In this document: positions 1 through 7,204 of the stretch, in pieces | Numbering within the stretch: position 1 is the stretch's first letter | Layout of the letters: each line of letters begins with the position of its first letter | DNA from: Ruthenibacterium lactatiformans | GTDB taxonomy: Bacteria; Bacillota; Clostridia; Oscillospirales; Ruminococcaceae | Length of the DNA stretch: 64,000 bases | Reading direction: 5' to 3' | NCBI RefSeq assembly: GCF_000949455.1 | Contig: NZ_JXXK01000005.1 | Coordinates: 62,001-126,000, forward strand | Translations under genes and position numbers: made by a program | Notes under the pieces: generated by a model | Seen by the model: only the letters and a program-made list of their open reading frames with translations | Database searches by the model: none | What the model was told of the DNA's origin: nothing

Positions 1-25
1 TTCGCAGTCGCCTAATAATAATACC

Positions 26-55
26 AAAAACCCCTGCGCAATGCAAGGGTTTTTG
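26..55. terminator. bidirectional hairpin terminator
   Basis: A-rich and T-rich arms (AAAAACCC and GGGTTTTT) with a short GC inner stem form a hairpin that can terminate either strand. It lies about 90 bp past the stop of rqcH and probably ends that minus-strand transcript. Confidence 0.7.
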
Positions 56-144
56 ATAAATTTTATAAGAAGTTTTCGATTTTACGCTTTGCACAGAACC
101 CCCGATTTTCACCGGGCGGCGCTTGGTTATTTTGCCGCGCCTGC

Positions 145-1908
145 TCATTTCGCCCGCAGGCGCTCCGCCAGCGCCGGGTCCGGCGTGACGACGGCCGTCT
201 CGTAAGGGTCGTACAGCACCATGCCGGGCTTTGCCCCGTTCGCCTTCCAGACGTTCCGCACCTCGGTATAATCCACCTGCACCTTTGCGCCGCCGTTCTG
301 GCTGGAGTGCACCGCCGCAAGGACGGCCGCCTCCGTCTTGGTGGTGTCCGGCACGGGCTGTCCGCCGCTGAGCACCACCGCGTGGCTGCCGGGCGCGTTC
401 TTCACATGGAACCAGACATCCCTACCCCGCGCGGTCTTGAGCGTCAGCCTGTCGTTTTGGGCATTGTTCCGTCCCACCAGGATGGGGAAGCCGTCCGAGG
501 ACACATACCGCAGAAAATCCGCAGGCTTCTGCTTTTTGTCCTTCGCTTTATAATACTTCAGGTATCCCTGACTCTTCAGCTCGGCGCGGATCTCCGCCAG
601 CGCGGCCTCGCCCTCGGCCGTCTCCACCTCGTATTGCACCGTAGCCAGATACTCCGCCTCCGCGTCGCTTTCCGCGATCAGCTCCGTCAGCATGCGGGCG
701 GCCGTCTGTTTTTTCTTGTATTCCTTAAAATACTTCTGGGCATTGGCGCTGGGCGAAAGGCGCACATCCAGCGGGATCGTCACTTCCTTACCGTCATAGT
801 AATTCGTCAGCGTCACGTTTTTCGCGCCGCGCTGGATGGCCCACAGATTGGCACTCAGAAGCTCACCGTAAACGCGCAGTTCCTCCGAGGCCGCACTCTG
901 CGCCTGTTCCTCCCGGCGGGCGGCGGCTTTGCGCACGGCACGCTCGTGCAGATTGTGCACGGTCTTTGCCAAATCGCGGCTCTTCTGACGCAGGCGCTCC
1001 GCCTTGTCCTTGGCTGCGTAGTAGCTCTCCAGCAGTTCCGAATAGCTGCCGTATTCCACAAGATCCGCCCCGCTGTACTGCGTCAGCGGCAAAAAGCTGA
1101 ATTCCACCGGGCGCCCGTCCACCACAACCGCCACCGGCGTGCCGCCGTCCGCGTAAGCCGCCTGAACAAAGGTCACCGCCTCCAGCAGAGCCGCCTTTTC
1201 CTGCTCCGTCATCCGGCTGGCGGTCACGTCCCGCCCGCCGAAAGCGCGGTACGCGGCTTCGCGGCAAACCACCGGGCCCACGCCGCCCGTTGTCTTGATG
1301 AGTGCCTCCGCTACGGGCAGTTCTTTCTGCGACACCGCCGCCACGATGCCCGCCGCGCTGACGCCCAGAAACGACGCCTTCTGCGGCTGGGGCGGCAGCG
1401 TGTAAGCAAGGCCCGGCAAAAGCTGCCGAACCTCGCTGTCCTCAAAGTCCACGCGTTTGAGCGCGTCGATGATCTTCCCCTCCGCCGCCGGGTTTGCCGG
1501 GTTTTTCGTCTGCACCAGCACCAGGTTGGAATACCGGCCCATCAGCTCGGCCGCCATCGTGTTCACCACGGTGTCGCCCATTTCGTTGGTGCACTGGAAG
1601 TCAAAAAACAGAATGCGCTCGTCCGGCAGCGTGCGCACCTCCAACAGCCGTCCGCCCGTGAAATGCTTGCGCAGCAGCATGCAAAACGAGGGCGGCGTCT
1701 GCGGATTCTCAAACGTCTCTTTTGTCAGGCACGCGCGGGCCGAGCCGCTGCGGGCCGAAAGGAACAGGCGCGGATTGTCCGTGCGCGTGCGCAGATTGAG
1801 TACGACCTCGTCCCGGGTCGGCTCGAATATTTTATCGATCCTCGCGTCCGCCAGTGCGGCGGACAGCTCTTTTGCGCACAGCGCAAGGGCAGCGGCGTCT
1901 AAAGCCAT
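145..1908 (-). CDS. rqcH: RqcH / NFACT-family ribosome quality control protein
   Basis: This 587-aa protein is the bacterial Rqc2 homolog, still often called fibronectin-binding protein. It binds stalled 50S subunits with peptidyl-tRNA and directs alanine tailing of the nascent chain. The N-terminal NFACT-N domain (about residues 1-215) is followed by HhH/coiled-coil segments rich in Lys, Glu and Arg (about 290-430) and a C-terminal NFACT-R domain (about 470-570) with the motifs DGFPILVGRNN, DVWFHVK and PGSHAVVL. The stretch LPDERILFF stands where characterised homologs carry a functional Asp-Arg pair, and here it appears to read Glu-Arg (my alignment by eye). ATG at 1908 is preceded by AAGGAG; upstream in-frame codons lack conservation. 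It is a single gene with its own promoter about 260 bp upstream. Confidence 0.93.
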   Translation of the reverse strand: MALDAAALALCAKELSAALADARIDKIFEPTRDEVVLNLRTRTDNPRLFLSARSGSARACLTKETFENPQTPPSFCMLLRKHFTGGRLLEVRTLPDERILFFDFQCTNEMGDTVVNTMAAELMGRYSNLVLVQTKNPANPAAEGKIIDALKRVDFEDSEVRQLLPGLAYTLPPQPQKASFLGVSAAGIVAAVSQKELPVAEALIKTTGGVGPVVCREAAYRAFGGRDVTASRMTEQEKAALLEAVTFVQAAYADGGTPVAVVVDGRPVEFSFLPLTQYSGADLVEYGSYSELLESYYAAKDKAERLRQKSRDLAKTVHNLHERAVRKAAARREEQAQSAASEELRVYGELLSANLWAIQRGAKNVTLTNYYDGKEVTIPLDVRLSPSANAQKYFKEYKKKQTAARMLTELIAESDAEAEYLATVQYEVETAEGEAALAEIRAELKSQGYLKYYKAKDKKQKPADFLRYVSSDGFPILVGRNNAQNDRLTLKTARGRDVWFHVKNAPGSHAVVLSGGQPVPDTTKTEAAVLAAVHSSQNGGAKVQVDYTEVRNVWKANGAKPGMVLYDPYETAVVTPDPALAERLRAK

Positions 1909-2171
1909 TGTTTTCTCCTTTTTCCATCCGGGCCAAAGCATTTCATCCCGCACACGCCCGGCAGCGGTTTCACCGGCGCGTTATCACTCACGCCGCAGAT
2001 ATTTCACAAAGCATACGGCCCCAGCACATACCGCGCTGTGGGAAACACCGAAAAAATCATCAGCATTCCAGCCTCATCCATCTTCTTCAGATCTCTTTCC
2101 ATCGGCCGGAACCGTCGTTCGTCCGGCGCGCGCCTGTTTTTGGCATATTACTCTTTGCTGTCTATCATTAC

Positions 2172-2200
2172 ATTATATAATATATAACGCAAGCGGTCAA
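2172..2200 (-). promoter_or_regulatory. promoter of rqcH
   Basis: On the minus strand TTGACC (2200-2195), a 17-bp spacer and TATAAT (2177-2172) make a near-consensus sigma-A promoter. It leaves a leader of about 260 nt before the rqcH start. I see no known riboswitch in 1909-2165, only an AT-rich stretch around the promoter. Confidence 0.8.
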
Positions 2201-2313
2201 AGACCGTCTCTGCGTTCCAAAAAATCTTATGTATGCAGGCAGGCCAAGGCTCCGCCCGTGCGGCCGCGTCAAAAGCAGCGATGCGCCTGCCAAACGACCG
2301 CGCTTCCCCGTTG

Positions 2314-3060
2314 TTAAAAATAAAGGAAAGGGTCCGCATCCGCAGCGCTGCGCTGTACACGCAGGCCCGGGAACGCTTCGGCGATCCGGTGCGCCAGTAC
2401 ACCGGCAATGGCTGTCTCCGTGGCAAAATGCGTCGCGGCTATCAGCGTGACGCCTGCCGCCAATGCATCCAGCGCGTCATGGTGCCCGGCCTCGCCCGTC
2501 ACAAGGCAGTCCGCGCCCGCGGCGGCCGCCTCTGCGGAAAAATCGCCGCCGCTGCCGCTCACAACGGCCACGCGGCGCACCGGGCCGTGGGCGTCCGCCC
2601 ATTTCACGGGCGCGGCAAGCGCCTTGCCCACAAATTGCGCAAACGCGGCCGCTTCCATCGTTTCCGGCAGCACGCCGACACGTCCGATGCCTCCGGCAAA
2701 CGGCTCTGTGTCCCGCAGGCCCAGCGCCTGCGCCAGCACGTCGTTTACACCGCCCTGCGCCTTGTCCAGATTCGTATGCATGCATACGGCGGAAACGCCC
2801 TCCCGCACCAACAGGGCGGGAACGTCATCCTGGCGAAGCTCCTTCAAAGGGCGAAATATGACCGGGTGGTGCGAAACAATTGCATTGCACCCCACAGCAC
2901 GCGCTTCCCGCACCGTGGCGGGGGTGATGTCCAGCGCGCACAGCACGCCCGTCACCTCCTGCGCGCAGCGCACCAAAACGCCCACGTTGTCCCAGCTCTC
3001 CGCAGTCTGCGCCGGAGCGATGCTTTCCAGATAAGACGCAAGCTCTGTCAGGCTTGGCAT
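2314..3060 (-). CDS. Nif3-like dinuclear metal center protein (DUF34)
   Basis: A 248-aa Nif3/DUF34 family protein, a toroidal hexamer-forming dinuclear metal protein of unsettled function, sometimes annotated as GTP cyclohydrolase I type 2. Visible family motifs are ESWDNVGVLV near the N-terminus, the metal-binding SHHPVIF and MHTNLDKAQGGVND, and the C-terminal ATHFATETAI, whose His and Glu supply further ligands. It is shorter than homologs that carry the middle PII-like insertion. The start overlaps the trmK stop by 13 nt, so the two are translationally coupled; trmK-Nif3 adjacency is common in Firmicutes. Confidence 0.92.
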   Translation of the reverse strand: MPSLTELASYLESIAPAQTAESWDNVGVLVRCAQEVTGVLCALDITPATVREARAVGCNAIVSHHPVIFRPLKELRQDDVPALLVREGVSAVCMHTNLDKAQGGVNDVLAQALGLRDTEPFAGGIGRVGVLPETMEAAAFAQFVGKALAAPVKWADAHGPVRRVAVVSGSGGDFSAEAAAAGADCLVTGEAGHHDALDALAAGVTLIAATHFATETAIAGVLAHRIAEAFPGLRVQRSAADADPFLYF

Positions 3061-3737
3061 GTATTCGCTGCCTCCTCCACCGCGGCGGCAAGCGCCAGCA
3101 GCCGTTTTGATTCCTCCGGCGCGGCTCCCCGCGCCTCCTTTTTAAGAAGCATGGCCTCCCGGGCAAGATAGCCTGCCGCATGCGGTCCGCGCCCGGCACG
3201 GCCCACGACGCACCACAGAGGATCGGGCGTCTTTGTTCCGCCAGTATAAGCCGCGTGCATCACGGTATAATACCGTCCGGCGGCCAAAACCGGCGTCTCA
3301 TCCAGCAGCGTAAAGCCGTGCTGTGCCAGCCAGCGGCGCAAAAAAGGGTGCTTTGTAGCCGGGATGAAGATGAAGCGCATGTCGGGTTTCGCGGCATAGA
3401 ACGCTTCCGGAGCCTGCTCCAACATCCCGCACACCGTCACGCCCGAAACGCCCGCAATGACGATATCGTCCGCTTCGCCCGGGCGCAGCACAGAAAGCCC
3501 CGCGCCAAGGCGGCATTCCACCACGTCCCCGCAGCCATGCAGGGTAACGAGGCGCTGCGCCGTGGCAAGCGGGGCCGAGCGGATATCGCTTGCGATGATC
3601 TTTCTGCATTTGCCCTGCGCGGCCAGCGCCACGGACAGCCTGCCGTGGTCGCAGCCGACGTCCGCCGCCACGCAGCCCGGCCGTACATAAGCGGCCGCGG
3701 CGGCAAGGCGTGCGTCCAGGACCGGGGGCTGCAGCAT
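3048..3737 (-). CDS. trmK: tRNA (adenine(22)-N1)-methyltransferase TrmK
   Basis: A 229-aa class I SAM-dependent methyltransferase that makes m1A at position 22 of tRNA. The SAM-binding loop reads ADVGCDHGRLSVAL, close to the family DIGTDHGYL form, followed by IIASDIRSAPLATAQ. The usual IAGMGG motif is replaced by VIAGVSGVT, an unusual change. ATG at 3737 follows GGAAAG and overlaps the DUF1858 stop region; an in-frame TTG 15 nt upstream lacks a ribosome site. Middle gene of DUF1858-trmK-Nif3, reading away from a tandem pair of structured leader elements. Confidence 0.9.
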   Translation of the reverse strand: MLQPPVLDARLAAAAAYVRPGCVAADVGCDHGRLSVALAAQGKCRKIIASDIRSAPLATAQRLVTLHGCGDVVECRLGAGLSVLRPGEADDIVIAGVSGVTVCGMLEQAPEAFYAAKPDMRFIFIPATKHPFLRRWLAQHGFTLLDETPVLAAGRYYTVMHAAYTGGTKTPDPLWCVVGRAGRGPHAAGYLAREAMLLKKEARGAAPEESKRLLALAAAVEEAANTCQA

Positions 3738-3738
3738 C

Positions 3739-3939
3739 TTACTTTCCGGCAATGGCCGCGTTCAGCTTGGCCAGCAGCGCGTCAACGTCCTGGCCGTGGA
3801 CATAGCAGGCCTGCTCCACCGTCTCGCTGCGGGCGGACGGGCAGCCCAGACAATGCATGCCGATCTCAATGAACAGGGGCGCGGTCTCCGGCGCGGCGTC
3901 CAGAATATCGCCGAGAATGGTGTCTTTGGTAATGGTCAT
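3739..3939 (-). CDS. DUF1858 domain protein with CxxC
   Basis: A 66-aa protein of the DUF1858 family (hybrid-cluster-protein-associated redox disulfide domain). The pattern starts with ITKDTILGDILDAAPETAPLF and includes the redox pair in MHCLGCP. The ATG at 3939 follows CGGAGGG with good spacing; ten upstream in-frame codons are not supported. It opens the operon with trmK and the Nif3-like gene, the stop overlapping the trmK ribosome site. The biochemical role of free-standing DUF1858 proteins is not established; a thiol-redox or sulfur-carrier function is only an inference. Confidence 0.85.
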   Translation of the reverse strand: MTITKDTILGDILDAAPETAPLFIEIGMHCLGCPSARSETVEQACYVHGQDVDALLAKLNAAIAGK

Positions 3940-3967
3940 GGAAAAATCCCTCCGTAAAACGATATAC

Positions 3968-4065
3968 AAAAGCCGGCCTTTCCGGCTCTGCTGCTGATGA
4001 TGCTTCCAGCCTCATGCGCGCAAAGCGCGCGTGGCGGCGTAAGCGGCGGCCTTGAGGTTATTATA
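3968..4065 (-). ncRNA. divergent copy (1b) of structured leader/sRNA element
   Basis: On the minus strand it begins with TATAAT (4065-4060). CCTCA/TGAGG then closes a stem around two GC hairpins (one is GCGCGC-ttt-GCGCGC), and the element ends in GCCGG-aaagg-CCGGC followed by TTTTG at 3986-3968. It is a shortened relative of the element at 4092-4212 and sits directly before the ribosome site of the DUF1858 gene. It could be an attenuator for that operon or a small RNA. No good -35 was found. Confidence 0.55.
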
Positions 4066-4091
4066 CCACGATGCCGCCGCAGGCGGCCACA

Positions 4092-4212
4092 ACAAAACCG
4101 CACTTGCTGCGGTTTTGCGCGGTTCAATGTTCTCAAAGCCCTGTGCGTTAGCGCAAAAGCGAGTGCGGCGCACACGCGCAGCCGCGGCAGCGGCGGCTTT
4201 GAGGTTATTATA
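4092..4212 (-). ncRNA. structured leader/sRNA element, copy 1
   Basis: Minus strand: TTGCAA (4236-4231), 18-bp spacer, TATAAT (4212-4207), then an RNA of about 110 nt. CTCAAAGCC and GGCTTTGAG close a junction holding three hairpins. A linker containing GAACATTGAAC follows, then the stem AAAACCGCA-gcaag-TGCGGTTTT, which resembles an intrinsic terminator. The copies at 8618-8739 and 62233-62353 keep the architecture with compensatory changes. It stands in tandem with copy 1b before DUF1858-trmK-Nif3. Confidence 0.7.
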
Positions 4213-4236
4213 CCCCAAACGCCGTCAGGTTTGCAA

Positions 4237-4305
4237 GAGGCTCCCCGCCTTGCCGGAGCCTCTGAGGCAACAGAGAGAAAGCAGCGGCCGGGCACCGCTG
4301 CTTTT
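4237..4305. terminator. hairpins ending the GH25 transcript
   Basis: Two inverted repeats lie downstream of the lysozyme gene. One is AAAGCAGCGG / CCGCTGCTTT at 4278-4304, which works in both directions. The other is GAGGCTCC / GGAGCCTC at 4237-4262. They separate the lysozyme from the structured element that follows. Confidence 0.7.
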
Positions 4306-4366
4306 ATCAACCGTAAAGGGCTTCATTCATTTTGCGAAGGGAAGCGTCCAACGCCGTGCCACGCGC

Positions 4367-5248
4367 TCAGGCACGCAGCAAAAAGCACCGGTCGGCCAAA
4401 AGCGCCGTCCAGTACACGGCGTTTTTATAGCGCAGCGTCACCCAGGTAAAGCCGCCGTAGCAGCCAACCGACTGCGCCACCGCCTCGTACCGGCCCACAG
4501 GAAGCGTACCCGCCACGTCATAAATATCCGGCTTGTAAAAATACTCACAGTTAAGCGTCCCATATACCTCCAGCTTCAGGCCGGGCACCGGCACCATCTC
4601 CAGCCCGGGTATCTCAGGTTCATAGCCATTGTAGCCTCCCGCCTGAATGGCCGGCAGAAAATCCACATACGAATGGTCCAGGTCCACATTGCCCGATATA
4701 CCCGGTACACGCCCTGTGCTGGAATACTGCCACATCTGGTAAGTACCCGGATAGGTAACGCTGCCCGTGTAATCCGCCACAAAAAACGGATAAGCACTGA
4801 GCTTCGCCATATCCAGCCGGTTTTTCGCAAAATTGGAATAGGTGTACAGGCCCGGATACCACCCCGCCGCACGCAGTTTTTCCAGTGCGTAGAGCGCAAG
4901 CTGCGTCGCCCTCGCCCGGCCCAGTGCGGCGATGCCCTCGGCCTCCATATCTACAAATACCGGATATTCCAGCTTCTTGCCCGCCAGAACTGCCGTCAGC
5001 GCCTCCAGCTCCCTGTCGGCGTAGCTCTCTGTTTGGGCATAGGTGTAGTAATAAACACCCACCCGAAGCCCGGCGGCCTTTGCCCCCGCATAGTTCTTCT
5101 CGAACATGGGGTCTACATACACGCCGGAATTGTTGGAGGATACCGCGCGGATAACGGCAAACTGCTTGCCCGCCCGGGCCACCGCGGCCCAGTCGATGGT
5201 ACCCTGATAACGGGATACGTCGATTCCCGTTTGATAAATAGCTGCCAT
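4367..5248 (-). CDS. GH25 lysozyme-like muramidase
   Basis: A 293-aa glycoside hydrolase family 25 protein, expected to cut the beta-1,4 bond between MurNAc and GlcNAc in peptidoglycan. Family motifs are GIDVSRYQGTIDW at the N-terminus, VGVYYYTYA, the acidic pair in FVDMEAEG, and DLDHSYVDF near residue 205. About 75 residues follow (from LEMVPVPGL), a small beta-rich tail of SH3-like size that I cannot name. No signal peptide is visible, so export may be non-classical, or it may act on lysis. ATG at 5248 has GGGAGG 8 nt upstream, which excludes the 65 extra upstream codons. Confidence 0.9.
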   Translation of the reverse strand: MAAIYQTGIDVSRYQGTIDWAAVARAGKQFAVIRAVSSNNSGVYVDPMFEKNYAGAKAAGLRVGVYYYTYAQTESYADRELEALTAVLAGKKLEYPVFVDMEAEGIAALGRARATQLALYALEKLRAAGWYPGLYTYSNFAKNRLDMAKLSAYPFFVADYTGSVTYPGTYQMWQYSSTGRVPGISGNVDLDHSYVDFLPAIQAGGYNGYEPEIPGLEMVPVPGLKLEVYGTLNCEYFYKPDIYDVAGTLPVGRYEAVAQSVGCYGGFTWVTLRYKNAVYWTALLADRCFLLRA

Positions 5249-5404
5249 AAAACCTCCCTGCTGCCGCACAGGCTGTGCCGGGCGGCGGCCGCCTCTTTCG
5301 GCGGGCGGCTGGCCGGTCTGCAGCGGAGCGCGGCATGCGCCCCCTGCGTTCATCCTATGCGTATCCGCAGCGTTTTGTCCGCGCTTCGGGCGCATGATGT
5401 TCGT

Positions 5405-5433
5405 TTGCACAGCAAGGGCGTACATGCTATACT
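5405..5433 (+). promoter_or_regulatory. promoter of the GNAT-nucleotidyltransferase pair
   Basis: TTGCAC at 5405-5410, a 17-bp spacer and TATACT at 5428-5433 preceded by TGC (extended -10). The same TGCTATACT string precedes several other genes in this window. Confidence 0.75.
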
Positions 5434-5483
5434 GAAAAAGCACGGCGCTCCAACAGGACAGCGCCGCATCGGGAGGCTTTTTT

Positions 5484-6014
5484 GTGGAGATCGATATCAG
5501 ACGTGCAGCTCAGGAGGATCTGGATGCCGCGGAGCAGCTTTACAACGATGTCTGCAGCGCTTTGGAGGCCGGTACAAACTGGCCCGGCTGGCGGCAAGGC
5601 GTTTACCCCACCCGCGCCGACGCCCGGCGCGCCCAGGCGGCCGGGGCGCTGTACCTCGCCTGGGACGGTGCCCGCGCCATAGGAAGCATGGTGCTGAATC
5701 ACGACGCCGCCCCGGATTATGCCCAGGTTCCCGGCTGGGGACCGGACGCGGACTGGCCGCACCTGCTGCTGATCCACACGTTGGCCGTGCATCCCGCGTA
5801 TCAGGGGCGGGGCCTGGCCCGGCGGCTGCTCGCCCATGCGGAGGTCCTTGCGCGGCAAAGCGGCATGCGTGCGCTTCGCCTGGATGTCTGTGTGGGCAAC
5901 GTCCCTGCCATCCGCCTGTATGAGCAGTGCAGCTTTGCGTGCGCCGGCACAGCCGAGATGCACTTCTGCGTCGGCACCGTCGACCCGTGCCGCCTGTACG
6001 AGAAAACGCTGTGA
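5484..6014 (+). CDS. GNAT family N-acetyltransferase
   Basis: A 176-aa GCN5-related acetyltransferase that moves acetyl from acetyl-CoA to an unknown amine. The acetyl-CoA loop is VHPAYQGRGLARRLL, preceded by the beta strand LLIHTLAV and followed by LRLDVCVGNVPAIRLYEQ. GTG at 5484 follows GGGAGG by seven bases. It overlaps the downstream nucleotidyltransferase by GTGA, so the two are one transcript. Similar proteins modify antibiotics, polyamines or protein N-termini; the substrate cannot be read from sequence. Confidence 0.88.
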   Translation: MEIDIRRAAQEDLDAAEQLYNDVCSALEAGTNWPGWRQGVYPTRADARRAQAAGALYLAWDGARAIGSMVLNHDAAPDYAQVPGWGPDADWPHLLLIHTLAVHPAYQGRGLARRLLAHAEVLARQSGMRALRLDVCVGNVPAIRLYEQCSFACAGTAEMHFCVGTVDPCRLYEKTL

Positions 6015-6838
6015 CACGGGACAGCACGCGGAAAGAAGGCCGTGCGCACCCGGACGACCCGCGCGTCCGTATTTTGCTGCACCGCATCGCCGCAGCCTGC
6101 CGCAACACCCTCGGCGACACGCTTGCGGGTGTTTACGTCCACGGCTCTCTCGCTTTCGGCTGCTTTTGTTGGACACAAAGCGATATCGATTTTCTCGTTG
6201 CCGTGCGAAGGCCGCTTTCTCAGACGCAAAAGGAGGCCCTGCTCCGCGCGCTGCTGGCGCTGGAGCCGGACGCCCCGTCCAAAGGGCTGGAGGTGAGCGC
6301 AGTACTGGAGGCATACTGCCGGGCCTTTATCCACCCCACGCCCTACGAGCTGCATTATTCGCCCATGCACCGCGCCCGCTGCCTGCGTGACCTCCCCGCT
6401 TACTGCGCGGAAATGCATGGCGCAGACCCGGACCTTGCGGCGCATTTCACCGTAGCCCGCGCCGTCGGCCTCACCCTTTGGGGGCCGCCTGCCGAAAGCA
6501 TATTCGGTCCTGTGCCCCGCGCGGCGTATCTGGACAGCATCCGCCAAGACGTGGGCACCGCCTGTTCGGACATCCTGCGGACGCCCGCCTCCACCACGCT
6601 GAACCTGTGCCGAACGCTTTCTTTTGCACAGGAAGGGCTCGTCTTGTCCAAAGAACAAGGCGGGCTTTGGGCCGCGCTTTGTGCGAAGCCGCCCCCATAT
6701 GCCGGCTTCGCACAAAGCGCGGCGGAAAGCTACCGTTCCGGCGCGCCTTTTCTGCCCGCGCCCGCACAGGCACAGGCATTCGCAGCCTTTCTTCTGCCGT
6801 CCATCTTCCACCCGGACCTCTTCGGGCAAAACATTTGA
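6011..6838 (+). CDS. aminoglycoside adenylyltransferase-like nucleotidyltransferase
   Basis: A 275-aa protein with an N-terminal NTP-transferase fold (HGSLAFGCF followed by SDIDFLV, the GS..DxD signature) and a C-terminal helical domain like that of AadA-type ANT(3'') enzymes (LNLCRTLSFAQEGLVLSKEQ). The family adenylylates streptomycin or spectinomycin, but chromosomal Firmicutes members are often uncharacterised, so I do not call resistance. The start is the GTG at 6011 that overlaps the GNAT stop. Its 3' half contains a perfect 21-bp inverted repeat (6671-6723). A strong bidirectional terminator follows. Confidence 0.82.
   Translation: MTRDSTRKEGRAHPDDPRVRILLHRIAAACRNTLGDTLAGVYVHGSLAFGCFCWTQSDIDFLVAVRRPLSQTQKEALLRALLALEPDAPSKGLEVSAVLEAYCRAFIHPTPYELHYSPMHRARCLRDLPAYCAEMHGADPDLAAHFTVARAVGLTLWGPPAESIFGPVPRAAYLDSIRQDVGTACSDILRTPASTTLNLCRTLSFAQEGLVLSKEQGGLWAALCAKPPPYAGFAQSAAESYRSGAPFLPAPAQAQAFAAFLLPSIFHPDLFGQNI
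6671..6723. repeat. perfect 21-bp inverted repeat inside a gene
   Basis: Arms at 6671-6691 and 6703-6723 are exact reverse complements around an 11-nt loop, all within the nucleotidyltransferase coding region. The encoded residues (around CAKPPPYAGFAQ) stay in frame. Confidence 0.9.
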
Positions 6839-6861
6839 GCACAAGCCGGGATACGACAGTG

Positions 6862-6910
6862 AAAAGAGCGTTTCCCGCAGGCTGTCCCGCCTGTGGAAAA
6901 CGCTCTTTTT
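6862..6910. terminator. bidirectional terminator
   Basis: AAAAGAGCGTTT...AACGCTCTTTTT with an inner CGCAGGC/GCCTGTG stem. It ends the plus-strand nucleotidyltransferase and the convergent minus-strand gene at 6928. Confidence 0.9.
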
Positions 6911-6927
6911 ATCTCCTGTTTTACCGT

Positions 6928-7179
6928 TCAGCCGCCCCGCAGCGCGCGCTGTGCCACACCCTCGGCGGCTTCCAGATCCGCGCTGCGCACATAAACATAC
7001 CAGATGCCCGCATCCGCGGAGTGCGCGTTCGTCATGCGGCGGTCGGCCCCGGTGTAGTTGCGTCCGCTGCGCACGATGCATTCAAAGCCGATACCGGCCT
7101 GCTCCAGTGCTGTGCGCACGGCGTAAAGCTGTGGGCCGTCTTTTCCCATATACACCTCTCTGCGCTGCCAAAACCACAT
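6928..7179 (-). CDS. hypothetical protein, 83 aa
   Basis: A small soluble protein that I do not recognise with certainty. It begins MWFWQRREVYMGKD and ends with a segment (WYVYVRSADLEAAEGVAQ) that recalls small DUF2007-like signal-transducing domains. ATG at 7179 follows AAAGGAG by six bases. It lies 25 bp downstream of the aldo/keto reductase on the same strand and is probably co-transcribed with it. No membrane segment or cysteine motif. Confidence 0.65.
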   Translation of the reverse strand: MWFWQRREVYMGKDGPQLYAVRTALEQAGIGFECIVRSGRNYTGADRRMTNAHSADAGIWYVYVRSADLEAAEGVAQRALRGG

Positions 7180-7204
7180 GCCCGCTCCTTTCCCTCGCAG
7201 CCGC

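Noticed and set aside
307..1902. Long plus-strand frame opposite rqcH
   Set aside because: High-GC antisense shadow: Arg/His-rich, no ribosome site or family match, while the minus strand encodes RqcH. The same holds for 4052-5923, 23386-25518 (minus), 26747-28372 and 58347-61205.
4237..4262. Fifth copy of the structured element
   Set aside because: It is a single GC hairpin without TATAAT, closing stem or linker, and overlaps the edge of the copy 1 promoter.
6671..6723. Insertion-sequence end or attachment site
   Set aside because: No transposase, target duplication or frame disruption; the protein continues through it.
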